From NCBI RefSeq assembly GCF_030867095.1, contig NC_081824.1, forward strand, positions 393,218,829-393,282,828: DNA of 64,000 bases. Reading direction: 5' to 3'. Below, one piece after another: positions 24,201-35,709 of the stretch. The notes under the pieces are model-generated. The model saw nothing but the letters and a program-made list of their open reading frames with translations. It was not told the DNA's origin and did no database searches. Source of the DNA: Alligator mississippiensis (Eukaryota > Chordata > Crocodylia > Alligatoridae). The stretch's first letter is position 1, and every line of letters begins with the position of its first letter. The translations under genes and the position numbers were made by a program.

Positions 24201-26037
24201 TCAAAGTAGCAAGTCAGAGCTGTACAGCCAAGAAATGGTAATGACTTTTAATGAGTGACTGCTCACAGCATGTTCTAACTTCAACACTGCTTAAAATACC
24301 ATAGCTTTAGTATGGTCTAAGTGTAACATGTAATTTCACCCTCAGAGTGATGATGCAGGAGGGAAAATCTCTAATACCTCATCAAATACAATGATCACTA
24401 TTCAAAATTTGTCCCATTTTTATTACTATATGAATAATAAACTGCATTTAAAGTATAGGAAGAATCTCTTGCACATCTTACGAAATAGAATAAACTTTAA
24501 GGCACAATGAGTAAAAGGTCTTAAGAATAAAAAATCCCATTAAAATTCCAGTTTCTATTCTCATGTTCTGGGTGAGTTTGAATTAGCTACCTAGGACTTG
24601 ATTATGCCACCTTTTCTCTCCTACTGAGCAGTGCCTTACACCATAAAAAGTCTGAATGAATTTAAAATTCAAGTTTGACAGAAGGATGTTGAAGCAAACA
24701 TGGAGATGTTTCACTGTTCCTGTAAAAACCTTCCAAATTAAATCAAGTAATAAATCACAGAAAGAGCACCTTTTGAACATATACAGTAATGTTTCTTATA
24801 TATTCACTCATAATTATTTGATGTTTCTACTTGCATTTCCTAACTCAACTTAACTAATCATTGTTCAGAGTTACAGCACCTGGCTCAAAATTCTTCATTT
24901 TGATACTTTTTTCTCTATCAAAATATATTTTGTCCTAGTTAAATATGCATAAGTCAGGAAACCAGGAATCATGCATTTGCCTCACATCTACTCTGAGTAG
25001 CATTAATGCTGAACATATCATAGTATCATAGGATTCTAAAAAGGATAATTCACAAAAGCCCTAAGATCCATGGATAAATAAGGATTATGTCAGTTTGAAA
25101 GGTATCTAACTCTGAGAAAACGTGGCTGAGAACTGCATTGCTGTGCTGGGTTGCTTAGTTTTCCCCTAACTTTTAGGTGCTCATCCTCACAACCATTACA
25201 ACATTACTTCCGTTTTTTATAAGTTTTTGAATGAAATAATGTTTAATTCTGTTAGGGAATAAAAATCATGTAGACCAGATGATGCTTATGAATTAATTAA
25301 AAGAAATATAACTCCCCATTGTTACAGGGCAGAATGTTCTCAGAAACTGCAAGGCAAACTGAACAGAAATAAAAGGTAGGCAAAGTTTGAAGAAGAGTTT
25401 TTCAAACAAAAACTGTTATATCTCCAGGGTGAAAAGCAGCAGCAGACTAGGCACTGTTTATGCAGATAAGCGAAGACGGTATAATAGCTAGAATACTGAT
25501 CACATGGGATTTCAATTATCCTTGCGCTGAAAAAAATGAGAACGGGCACAACTAAGAAAGCATGTGTGTTCCTTTTGACAGCTTGCTAAAAAGTCAGCAG
25601 AATTGGAGGCAATTTTGAATCCTACAAAACATACCCATATAATAAATGAGATTACTTTGTTTTTGTATTACTTTAAATTATGTGTACTAGACTGTGCAGC
25701 CCTTCCACCACACCTGAGCCAGTAGGAGATACACCCCCAAGGAAAGACAGACTATATTTTTGCCACAGTATCACCCCAATAGCTTTCATTTGTTCCTAGG
25801 GCTTTCCAGCAGGGCCTGTTTGAGAGAGAAACTGAATCAATACATTTCTGGAGTACTGTGACCACCCTCTACCTTCAGACAGTATAACACATTTTGGCAG
25901 CTGTACAGCCAGCTCTTGTCCTTTTTCGCTATAAAAGAGATTACGGGTGCTGCTGCTGTTAGAATTTGATTTTCCATGTCAGTAATTCAGCTAAAATTCC
26001 TTCATTAAATCTAAAGGCCAGTAGCAGTCATATAGTT
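24201..26037. other. AT-rich unique sequence, no gene seen
   Basis: No supported exon. A short phrase ATCATAGTATCATAGGATTCTAAAAAGG at about 25017-25045 could be the 3' end of an ancient minus-strand CR1, but only a few words match. Confidence 0.4.
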
Positions 26038-26500
26038 ACTGGGAGCATCTATACGAGTCGCTGACTGTGGTGTTGCCTAATCAGCTCTGCGGTAAAGCAT
26101 CACTGGTCTACACATGCGAACCTATTAGGCAGAAGTAAACTAATTAACTCTGCCATAAGTTGATACTGCCAGATATAAGTACTACCCTACACCTGAGTTA
26201 TTTACTCCACTAGAATGGATGTGCAGATGCTGATGGGGCTGGCTGGTTCACAAGGGTGCTTCAGCTAGCCTGGCACTGAAACACCCTCATGCACTAGCCA
26301 GCTCCTCTGCACCAAGTTGAGTTGGGTCACAGCAGCTCTGGGTGGTCTGGCTGACCCCCAGGGCCCTCTGCCATCTGAGGCTGTGCTCAACATACTGCTG
26401 TCCTGGGTGCACATGTAAATGCTGTTCCCAGGAACAATAAACTCCAGCACGAACTGTTCCAGTGTTTATTGCATTGCATTAATATTCACGTGTAGATGTG
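26038..26500. mobile_element. MITE, family 3 (GTCTACATGTG ends)
   Basis: The left end GAGCATCTATACGAGTC and the right end CACGTGTAGATGTGCTC are inverted relatives. Flanks GTTACTGG and CTCACTGG match at 6 of 8 bases. The interior includes AACAATAAACTCCAGCAC, a phrase also found at 50.3 and 63.6 kb, which supports shared ancestry. Confidence 0.5.
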
Positions 26501-26841
26501 CTCTCACTGGTAACAAAAATTCTAAAATCCCACAACAAAATACCACCTATATATTAAATGGCAATGCTGTAATACTTATTTATGTCAGATACACAGAGTA
26601 TTTACAGTTATAAGTATTTGATCAGAATACTTACAACTGGACTAGGAAGAGAGATTTTACCTCTCCTATGATGCTTGGCTCCCTATGATTAGCTAGGCTA
26701 GCAAAGACCTCCTCTCTCTTGTTCTATTTTATTCACTCAGATTTTCATTGCAGCCTTTTATGAGTTACTGAAACTGATCAACTAATCTATCTTATTGTTC
26801 CCAAAATGCAAACCCTTTGTTTACCTCGTTTTCTTCTACTC

Positions 26842-26963
26842 CAAGGGTTCAAAAACTTTTGGTCCTGAAGGGCCATTTCCAAAAGGCAATCCTGGGTGTC
26901 AAGCCGTATCAAAGAGTCTTGTGAGCTACATTTTGCCTGGGGGGCACACTTTGGGAAGCCCTG
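26842..26963. mobile_element. hAT-Charlie-like short element
   Basis: It starts CAAGGGTTCAAAAACTTTTGG and ends CACACTTTGGGAAGCCCTG, which are imperfect inverted repeats of the CAGGGGTTCTCAAACTTT type known from hAT-Charlie elements. No target duplication could be aligned. Confidence 0.5.
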
Positions 26964-27429
26964 GAAATGTACTGGATGTACAGGGGCCAAAGTAGTTGGC
27001 ATATGTATCTTCCTGGCTTGGTCTACCACCTTTACTGGCTCCTTTTCTTTGTTTAAGGCTTATTACTTTCCACCCTAACAACATGAGCATTTTGAATCTC
27101 TCTATTTGTCTTTCTCTCTGCTTAAAACATGAATTCCTGAAGATATGATCCATGCTTGTATATAAAATATATATTAATATATACCATCACCTATTACTTA
27201 TTACATTTCTTTAGCATACTGCAGCATGTTTTCTAAAAACTGCAAAGATCCTTCAGTGATATTTTCTAAGAGGGGGGCTCTCTACCCTAGGATTCAGCTT
27301 CAGAGCCTGAATTATCATTTGATTTCAACAAAATTATTGTCTACTGGGTCAATTTATCAAATAACAATTTATACCATTTCTCAGGTTTCAATGAAAGGTT
27401 TCCTTTATGAAATTCAGATGTCATTAGGT

Positions 27430-27464
<35 letters not shown>

Positions 27465-29170
27465 ATTCATATATCTTCTTGGTGACTCAGTGGTACTCAT
27501 GTAGAAGAGACACAAAGCACTCTGCAAGGAAAATGTATAGACTCTAAAAGAAAGTGGTACTAAACCCATACGTTTTTTAAATATACTTTTTAGAGTCTAT
27601 ATATTTGCTTTAAAAGGTTTCTAGAAATTAGATCATTCCTTATTAAATCCATACACTTTTAAAGTAATGTATATGATATTCATAGGCCTGAATTGTATGA
27701 AAATATATTTGCTTAAAATATTTCTTTAGAATTAAAAAAAAGTATAAACTCATTGGAAATATCTACCATTTATTGAATGGTGGCATTAAATCGGTGTACT
27801 GCCAGAACAATACATCAATGCAAGAAGTATCATACTAGTCAAACAAAACAATTGTATTAACTTCAGCTGTATTCAAAAGTAGTGACTGAAGTGACATATT
27901 TGATGCAATGTCATGAAATGAGGCAGTGAAGCAAAGGTGTCAGTCTGCAGCAAAACAAAAGCGAGTGGTTATGTTCTAGAACTTAAACTGTCATGAAGAA
28001 GAGTTTAATTTATGCTCATTTGTGTATGAGATGTCATTTCATACAGAGGAATACAGAAATCAGTGAGGCATCTCAAGGCACCTGCCAACAACGTTAGTGT
28101 TAAATTCTTGGATGTGATAGGTAGGAGATTCATTTGTTTAAATTTATAGGTATCTTTATTTTTAATGGGCTTGAAATGTTGACTTCAGAAAGGGAATTTT
28201 AACCTCATTTTTGAGTGATGTATGCATCTGAAAAAATATCCATATCTGTCTGTCTGTCTCTCTGGTATGTGAAGCTCCTTTTTAAAATATTCCTTGTCAA
28301 TCACATTTAAAATAAAATTTCCCTATATAAAAAGTTAAGATAATAATGCATTTAAAATTGATTTTATTTACATAATATGAATGCCTTGAACTTTCAGAGC
28401 AGATGCCATTCAATAATCTGAGCACACATTATAAACATTAAATTAACACATTTGTTTGCAATGCTGTTACGAGGTACAAAAATGTTATTGCCATTTTACC
28501 ATAAGGTAGTTGAAACAAGATAATATTAAGAGCATCCCATCACTGATTTCGAGGATTTTTACATAAATTTGTAAGTGGCTTACTTAGTGTCCCACAGGAA
28601 ATCTGGTTTAGGGGAGTCAAGAGAAGAACTGTATGTTGAAGACAATGCAATCTCCTCTTTCTAAAGGCATAATGCAAGGTAGGGCAGGATGGCACCTTAG
28701 GTTGAAAAAATGTGGCTTAATGTAATCCATCTCAACTTGAGTCAAGATCCTGTGAGTGCAAGTGTTCGCCATTTGCTGGGAGGAGATGCAGGCAGCCAGA
28801 GGTAAGCAAATTGGAGGGAAGAAGTGGGTGGTGGGATCAGGGAGGTGGGTCCACAGGGGGGAGAATCTGATAGGTGTGATGGGATTTGGTTGGTCTGGAG
28901 GGAGCAGGAAATGTCCAACCTGTGGAGGGTAGTTCAGGTGTGGGGAATAACCGAGTCAGGGCTTGGGGCAGCAATAAAATAGCAAAGCCCACAGGGCTGT
29001 GGAGCGTGCCTGGATTTTATCAGCTCTGGGGTGTTCATGCAAGTGTTCGCTAGGGCAGGTTAACCCTTGCTAGTTGAGTTAACTCCTTGCCAATCTAACA
29101 TTAGTTCACCTATGAGGTTAACCAACTAGATCAGGGGGGCCATTTTTAAAGCACTGTGAATACTTGCATA
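26964..29170. other. AT-rich unique sequence, no gene seen
   Basis: Includes a TG microsatellite and, at 28758 and 29039, a repeated 12-mer GCAAGTGTTCGC bracketing a GC-richer 270-bp segment. No supported exon. Confidence 0.45.
27430..27464 (+). repeat. (TG)n microsatellite
   Basis: About 17 TG units with one TTTG interruption. It generates an artefactual CVCVCLCV frame. Confidence 0.95.
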
Positions 29171-29177
29171 TGGGGGG

Positions 29178-29217
29178 CATTTAGATCACCCTAACTTTGG
29201 TTAGGGAGATCTAAATG
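29178..29217. repeat. Hairpin, 18-bp arms with 4-base loop
   Basis: Arms CATTTAGATCACCCTAAC and GTTAGGGAGATCTAAATG pair at 17 of 18 positions around TTTG. It is probably the centre of a small foldback transposon (CTAGTTGAGTTAACTCC and GGTTAACCAACTAG motifs flank it at about 29068-29131). Confidence 0.8.
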
Positions 29218-29306
29218 TTGCACATGTACATACCTTATGAGACTAACGGGTTCAGAGAGGTGTGAGCTGTCATGGGCAATGACTTACAGTGTTGGTTAGA
29301 GGCAGA

Positions 29307-29600
29307 CAAGGTTCCTTGGGTGAATCTGATATCTTTTATTAGACCAACCCAAATAGTTGGAGAATAGTTATTGTTAGTTATTGTTAGTTAGTGTTAGTTA
29401 GATGAATTGTGGTAAACAAGACTGGTCCCTTCAGGTGTTAACTGCCTTTTTTACCTCAATTCACTGATTTAACTTCCTTGGCAGTGTCTCATCTCCCCGT
29501 CTCTTTTCTATATATCTCTCTATCTGTCTATTTCTGCTAGTCTCTTAATAGTATCTGATTAAACTAGGCTGTTGCCTATGAAAGCTCATGCCTAGAGATG
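29307..29600 (-). repeat. Interspersed repeat (CTTTTATTAGACCAAC family)
   Basis: AGGCAGACAAGGTTCCTTGGGTGAATCTGATATCTTTTATTAGACCAACCC is repeated, as complement, at 61500-61575. The far end reads GCCTATGAAAGCTCATGCC, similar to AGAAAGCTTGCAAC at 61511. The family is widespread in reptile DNA as I recall, but I cannot name it. Confidence 0.5.
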
Positions 29601-29829
29601 TAACTTTAAATTTGGGGGCCTGAAATGGCATAGGCATGGGCAGGGGAAGGGAGAGGGGAGGGTTGGGGATTACTTACCTTCACATGCAAGTTGCTGCAGC
29701 AGTATGAGCTGCTACTACTACCTTAGCACAAGGTCCTCCAGCACGGGCTGTGGAAATAATGTAGGCTCTCTGTAGGCTGACATTCTGGCACCCTCTCTGA
29801 ATTAGTGCCCAGGGCTGGTGACCTGGTTG

Positions 29830-29844
29830 CCCCCCCCCCCCCCC
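29830..29844. repeat. Homopolymer tract, 15 C
   Basis: Fifteen consecutive C followed by ACACCC. Confidence 0.95.
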
Positions 29845-30439
29845 ACACCCAATTACAATATTTCTCATGCATCTCTGAACCACTTGCCACCCTGACCTAC
29901 CTTCTGCCTGATTTTAAGCTAACTATCTCTGTAAAGGTATAATGTGAACGTACCACTTCTGTCATCTTATGACATTGGTTATTATGATATTACTTCAATA
30001 TTTATATAAAGTTAACATGCATAGGCCTGAATCAGGATCAGGGTCCCATAGTGCTCATCAGTGTTCAAACACAGAGCTGAATTCAGTCTAAAATGCATTC
30101 TAATGTCTGAAGAATTGATCAAATTCCCATCAAATTCAACAGTACTTGTATCCTGCAGTAGGTATGTTGCTACTACATAGTATTCTGGTAGGCTCAACAT
30201 TTGGAAAAAAACATCACAACATATTGTGTCAAGCTGGCTCTGCATATGCTCATTAATACCGTGTAAAAATACCTTATGAAAATTTAGGTGAAAAAAAACC
30301 CTATTATTCATATGCAATATATCCCTTCTTGTCAATGAAAAATATTTCAAATTTCCTATTTAAACTGCTATTAGAAAAAATAGCCTGAAGAGTTTCAGTT
30401 TAAACTTAATTAAAAAAACAAAGTGGAGGGAAGGTGTGT

Positions 30440-30454
30440 GGGGGGGGGGGGGGG
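30440..30454. repeat. Homopolymer tract, 15 G
   Basis: Fifteen consecutive G following GGTGTGT. Confidence 0.95.
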
Positions 30455-31783
30455 CATTAGTGACTCATACTCCTGTTACCTCACTTTATATATAAATATA
30501 ATAGTAACATCTGATACAAAGAGACAGCCTGGGTTGCCCAGGCCAATCCCCAAAATTTACAGGCAAACATTTATCCAAAAGGATCTACCAGACTATTTGC
30601 TCTGGCTTTTCTCTCTAACCATAGCCAGAAAGCATCTGATTAAGTAAAAACAAAAAAACCCCAACAAAACAAAACAAGTCAACATAAAATGTGCTACAGA
30701 AAGAGAATAGGAGAGGGAAAAAAGGTGCTACCAATGTGTTGGCCATGACAATGGCAAGGAATTTATTATATACTCAAAGTTCACGGCAACAACAAAACTA
30801 TGCCTCCTGTTACAGAGAATGGTAAAAGGAAAAATAGTCCAAAGTCTCTTGCCAATTTGACCAGCAAGAGAAAAATGTCTTCTTCACTCCATATCTAAGA
30901 GCTGATTTGGCCATGAGCCTGTGATGGATGTGAAAGGGAGATGAGATGACAGAACAAGACTCATCAGCCAGAGACCTGAGAGTATTCTCAGTACCACTGA
31001 AAGAACTAAATACCCCTGCCAATCTCCCACCTCTATGAAGGTTAAAGAATGGCTTACACTAGTTTGCATTTGAAGTTATTTCCTTTCAGTTACACCAGTT
31101 TTATGATTGTAAGTTGTACTTCAGTATTATGTTGAGAATAGAACAGATTTGTACTTAAAACACAGTGTCTTAAGTAAAATTTTAGGCTCTTTTGTAAGCT
31201 TGCACTGACATCTGGTGGATATTTAGAATAGTAAAGATAGAAATGTATATTCCCACACACGATTAAAATGAAATACTTTGATTATGTGTCCTAGGACCAG
31301 ATTTTGCTCTTCTGCGGAAAGACTCCTGGGAAAGCACACTAAGTAGCAAAACATTAGGTTTTGGTTCTGGGTAGGGTGGGGAGTTCTGCCTCATGAGCCC
31401 CAAGAAACTAGGATTTTGGAACCACAAATCCATATATCTTCTGATATTTGTGTAGCATTTGTAAAATCTGATAGGAGCCCATTGAACACAAGTCTCCTGA
31501 CATCCCACCAGTCTGTGTCCAGCCATGCTTTCATCAGCTCTGGGTAATGTTATTCTACTGCTTGCTACCCCAAAGACTTGCTCTTAGTGGTTCCAGATTA
31601 TGGATGGCCCTCTTCTCAGAAGTAAATACATCCTCATCCCATATACTTTATAGGATAAGACTCTTACTAAATTTTTACAGATGTACTATCCAATTTTGCT
31701 GTTCTTGAAAGTCTCCCTCTCTCTTTTTTTCTTTTTAATATGTTGTTCTATTTCATGTTATCTCAATTTTTCCTTTTCATAAA

Positions 31784-32095
31784 GGCTGCTTGCAGACATT
31801 AAAACAAAACAAAAAAGGCTTTACCAGAAGCAGTAGCATGTTACTTCAATCCAGCTCTGAAGCATCTGTAAAGATTGGGTGCTTCATCACAGCTTTTTTG
31901 GCACTTTTAGTTAAAGCTGATTCAATCATCTATTAGATAAAAGCACCCAAAAGAGCTCCACTAAAGTGCCTGTTCCTTCTGGACGCTGCAGAACGAGGTT
32001 GAAGTAATGTGCTGCCTCTTCTGGGCATGCATGAAGCTCGGCTCAGGAATGCACTAAATTTAAAATAAAGAGCCTTTTTTAAATCTGCAAGCAGC
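31784..32095. mobile_element. Foldback MITE, family 5 (GGCTGCTTGCAGA ends), complete
   Basis: The left end GGCTGCTTGCAGACATT plus A-rich AAAAAAGGCTTT is mirrored by AAAGAGCCTTTTTTAAATCTGCAAGCAGC at the right end. The flanks share TAAA (31780-31783 and 32096-32099). Interior arms also mirror (GAAGCAGTAGCATGTTACTTCAA against TTGAAGTAATGTGCTGCCTCTTC). A second copy is at 50706-51073. Confidence 0.7.
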
Positions 32096-32330
32096 TAAAT
32101 TTGCTAAGATTATTTTACACTAAATCTTTCCTCTCTCACTGACCAATGTATCTTGTCTCCAGTGGCATTAGGCAGAGATTAGAATCCTTATCTCCCCCAG
32201 CTCAAACCCCTAGAGAATCATGGTCTCTCATTGGTCCAATTAGTTTTATTGCACAAGAAGTGGAATGGTTTCAACAGGAAAGACTGAATCCTTGCCCTCC
32301 AATATACTATATCACAACCCAAGAATAGAC

Positions 32331-32460
32331 TATAGCCTAGTGGTTGGTCCATTCCTTAGAGGTAAAAGATGCACATTTGAATTTTCTCAGGCAGTGAAGG
32401 AAATTAGAACCCATTACTTTGGGTGAGGGCTTAAGCCACTGAATTGATACTTAAAGGCTG
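32331..32460 (+). mobile_element. tRNA-derived SINE fragment
   Basis: TAGCCTAGTGGTTGGTCCATTCC fits an A box, followed by CATTTGAATTTTCTCAGG in B-box position and the body phrase GGAAATTAGAACCCATTAC, as in tRNA-derived SINEs. Divergent. Confidence 0.5.
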
Positions 32461-32936
32461 GACAGGGGGACACTTTTACCTCCATCTATGGCTATTTCTG
32501 CATGGAGCCCAATACATTAGGTGCAACCTGACAACATCTACCAGATCAGATTCTGCAAGCAAAATAGGTGGAGAAAGTTCCTGTTTGAGAATCTCCTGGG
32601 GCTTAGATGTGAGCTATGTGCCTAGCTGCTGAGCACTGTATGGGCAGCAGTTTCAAAGCATGCCCAGAAGCAGGCCGTACAGCATTTTAATAACATTGTT
32701 AGGGATATTAGGTGCCTCCAGGGTACATTATGTGGAGGTTTTGAAAATTATAATTTTGGATCTAGGTGTGAGGTAAGTCTACATCATGCTCTCTGCATGC
32801 CTTACAGCAGATGCATGCCTAACCAACATTCTTCCATTCACATACAGCAAATCTAGAAATGGGTCAGTGAAGCTGCACCAACAGCATTCGACACAATGGA
32901 GAAGGAGAAGGAAGAGAGAGGGAGAAGGGGAGAAGG

Positions 32937-33677
32937 AATCCACAACATACATGCAGGCTGGGGAGTTCCGTTCTTGAAAGCACAGAGGCAGAAAAGAATC
33001 TTGGAGTCATAATTGACTCCAAGATGAACATGAGCTGCCAATGCCAGACCGCAGCCAGCAAGGCCAGCCATACCTTGTCATGCTTCCAAAGGTGCATCTC
33101 AAGCCGGTCCAGAGAGGTGATACTCCCCCTCTATGCGGCTTTGGTCAGACTGCAGTTGGAGTACTGCATCCAGTACTGGCCGCCACACTTCAAAAGGGAT
33201 GTGGCCAGCCTGGAGAGGGTTTGAGGAAGGCCACCTGCTTGGTGAGAGGGCAGCAGGACAGGCCCTATGAGGAGAGTCTGGGGGACCTGAACCTGTTCAG
33301 CCTCAGCAAGAGGAGGCTGAGGGGGGACCTGGTGGCTGCCTACAAACTCATCAGGGGAGTTCAACAGCAAATAGGCAGAGCCCTTTTCTCCCCAGCACCA
33401 CCTGGGGTGACAAGGAACAATGGTCATAAACTGATGGAGAATAGGTTTAGGTTAGAGATCAGAAGGCAATATTTTACAGCTATGGTGGCCAAAATCTGGA
33501 ACCAACTTCCTAGGGAAGTGGTCCTCGCCCCTACCTTGGGCAAATTCAAGAGGAGTTCGGATGATCACCTGTCTGGGGTCTTGTGAACCCAGCATTCATT
33601 CCTGCCTGTGGCAGCAGATCAGGCTAGATGATCTGTTTAGGTCCCTCCTGACTCTAGCTACTATGAAACTATGAAAC
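32937..33677 (+). mobile_element. CR1 LINE, 5'-truncated 3' third (subfamily D)
   Basis: It begins at CCACAACATACATGCAGGCTGG (QHTYRLG-like). The C-terminal half of the CR1 polyprotein follows: [62 protein letters not shown] and IWNQLPREVVLAPTLG, ending at VL stop (33586). A frame change near 33224 breaks it. The 3' UTR ends GCTACTATGAAACTATGAAAC. A purine-rich GGAGAAGGAAGAGAG tract precedes it. Confidence 0.92.
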
Positions 33678-34309
33678 AACTCTCAAATATACCTGAGGCA
33701 GAGGTCTCAAGAATGACAAGAAGTGTTCACCCCTGGAATACCTTCACTGCTGTATTCCTGGGTTTGTTATGAGCAAACAGAAGATGGTGAAGACAGCACA
33801 CAGTGAAGCATCTCTCCCTAGAAATGCTGGGTACATAGTGTAGAAATCCCCAGAGATGCCTAAATTATTAGGATATAAGCTATCCTAAGGGGCTTTTTCA
33901 TCCTGAATACTTTATCCTAAAGTGAACTAGGGAGGCAAAACATTAAAATTGATAGTTGTGTCACTTTTAAAATGTTGCCTTTGATACAATAGAAAGTAGT
34001 ACTATACTAACTCTGTTTTTTTTTCCAAATAGATAAGCCACTTTTCTGTAGAAACAATGTTCACAATTAACAATAAATCAGGGACACCTTAAATCAAGGT
34101 CTTTATATTGCATAATGAAAGCAGATTCATCTGTCTAATGCAGTATCATACTGTTATTGATACACAACATTAGTGTCCAAGAGAAAGTCACCACTTTCTC
34201 ATAATGAACTTACCTGTAAGCCTTCCAAAGTATTCTCAGTACTCAGTTTGTCATTGTTATAACAGTCATTACTACAGATAACAAGAGCCATTGCCTTATT
34301 TGAGAAGCA
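33678..34309. other. No gene seen
   Basis: AT-rich unique sequence. Confidence 0.4.
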
Positions 34310-35030
34310 ATGGTTAAGACAAGGGGTTGGCAGCATATGGCCCACAGGATGGATGCAGCCCATGTAACCAATGTATCTGACCCACCATGCTGGAGGTTTT
34401 GCCTGTGCCCACACAGGCAGCAAGGAGCTATGTTGAGACAAGGCAGCTTCCAGCTGTATTCATGTTGCTGCTGCTTCTCCCTGCCCCTCTGGCTCCAGTC
34501 TGACAAGGCTAGGTGGTTTTAGCAATATATTTCTTTATGACTATGAAGTGGGGGCTTTCTTTATGACTATGCAGTAGCCCACATTGCCATCGCTTCTCCC
34601 AGTCTCCCTCACGTCTTGGCTACAGAATGGGTGCAGATTCTAGTCTGTAGGAAGCTATGCTAAGACCAGTTATCTGCAAACTGCATCCATGCTGCCACCA
34701 ATTCTTCTCACCCTCCCCTCGCCTCAGCTGTGGCATGGGCACAGATTCCAGCTGTGGGGAGCTGTGCTGGGGCTAGGCAGCTTTCATATTTGCCTGCCTT
34801 TCAGATGGAGGGCGATTGGAGTGGGAGAGGGGGGAATAGAGCAGGGAAAAGTGGTGGCAGCATGGATGCAGCTTGCAGACCTGGCATAGCTCTCCACTGG
34901 CTGGAAGCTGTGCCCATGCCTCACCCAGAGTGGGGACAGCTGGGTGAAGCAGTAGCGGCACAGGCACAGTTCCCTTTGGCCTGGACCCAGCCTGGGTCCA
35001 GCATACATAGCTGTCTTCTGAAAGAGTGAG
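34310..35030. mobile_element. GC-rich hAT-like repeat (GGGGTTGGCAGC start), boundaries uncertain
   Basis: It starts AAGGGGTTGGCAGCATATGGCCCACAGGATGGATGCAGCCC, the opening phrase of a common vertebrate hAT repeat (GGTTGGCAACC...GGCCC). CCAGCTGT and CAGATTCCAGCTGTGGGGAGCTGTG modules recur in different orientations. A 20-base direct repeat TTTCTTTATGACTATG occurs at 34531 and 34557. No clear right terminus. Confidence 0.45.
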
Positions 35031-35574
35031 AGTAGGAAATCAAACTCAGATCTAATTTAGTGGTAGAACAGAGAACTGACTTTAGGAACCAGATTCCATT
35101 TTACATATTAGGTGCATAAGGGGACTTAGACATGTAAGAGGACTTAGGTGCTCAAGTGTTATTCTGTTCCATCCTGCTTCAGTCCCTGAAAGTCTGTTCA
35201 TACAAAAGCTGCATGGGTCTTTGTTGCTTTTTGCATGCTCAATCATAATAGCCAGATGATGGCTACTACAAAAGAGGATAGAATATAGATTTTCAGGGAC
35301 TTGAGTAGATTGGAATAAAATCAGATTTAGATGCCCAATGAGTGGAATAGAATCTGGACATAGGCCATTATCTGGAATAGGCCCAAACAAATGGGGCCAT
35401 ATCCTATTGCACCTGTTGTATTTGTTTTGCATGCCAAGTCAGATCAAAGCATTTGGAAAACTGCCTTAAGGGGCAAATCTGGATTCCTTGCAACAAAAAA
35501 GGAATCTCTGAGCACAATAATGCTGACGTGGTTGTACATTATACATTTTTTCAATGTCTTCTGCATAGGGTCAT
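35031..35574. other. No gene seen
   Basis: Unique sequence; a frame at 35082-35432 (minus) has no domain. Confidence 0.4.
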
Positions 35575-35709
35575 GGGCAGATCCAGGGTTTTATAAATGG
35601 GAGGTCAGGAACAGCGACTGGTGCTGCAGCGGTAATGGCACCCCCACTCCCAGCTTCTGCCATCTCCAACTGGGATGGGCAGATCACACTGGGGAAATAG
35701 CAGCTGGAG

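Larger units (their letters stand above)
29601..31783. other. No gene seen
   Basis: Mixed composition. C15 (29830-29844) and G15 (30440-30454) tracts interrupt it. The phrase CAGAGACCTGAGAGTATTCTCAGTACC at 30971 has the look of an old repeat. No exon supported. Confidence 0.45.

Noticed and set aside
19423-32936. SIAH3 or another neighbour of CBY2
   Set aside because: Human CBY2 lies near SIAH3 as I recall, so exons were looked for on the plus strand at lower coordinates, but none was recognised in the window.
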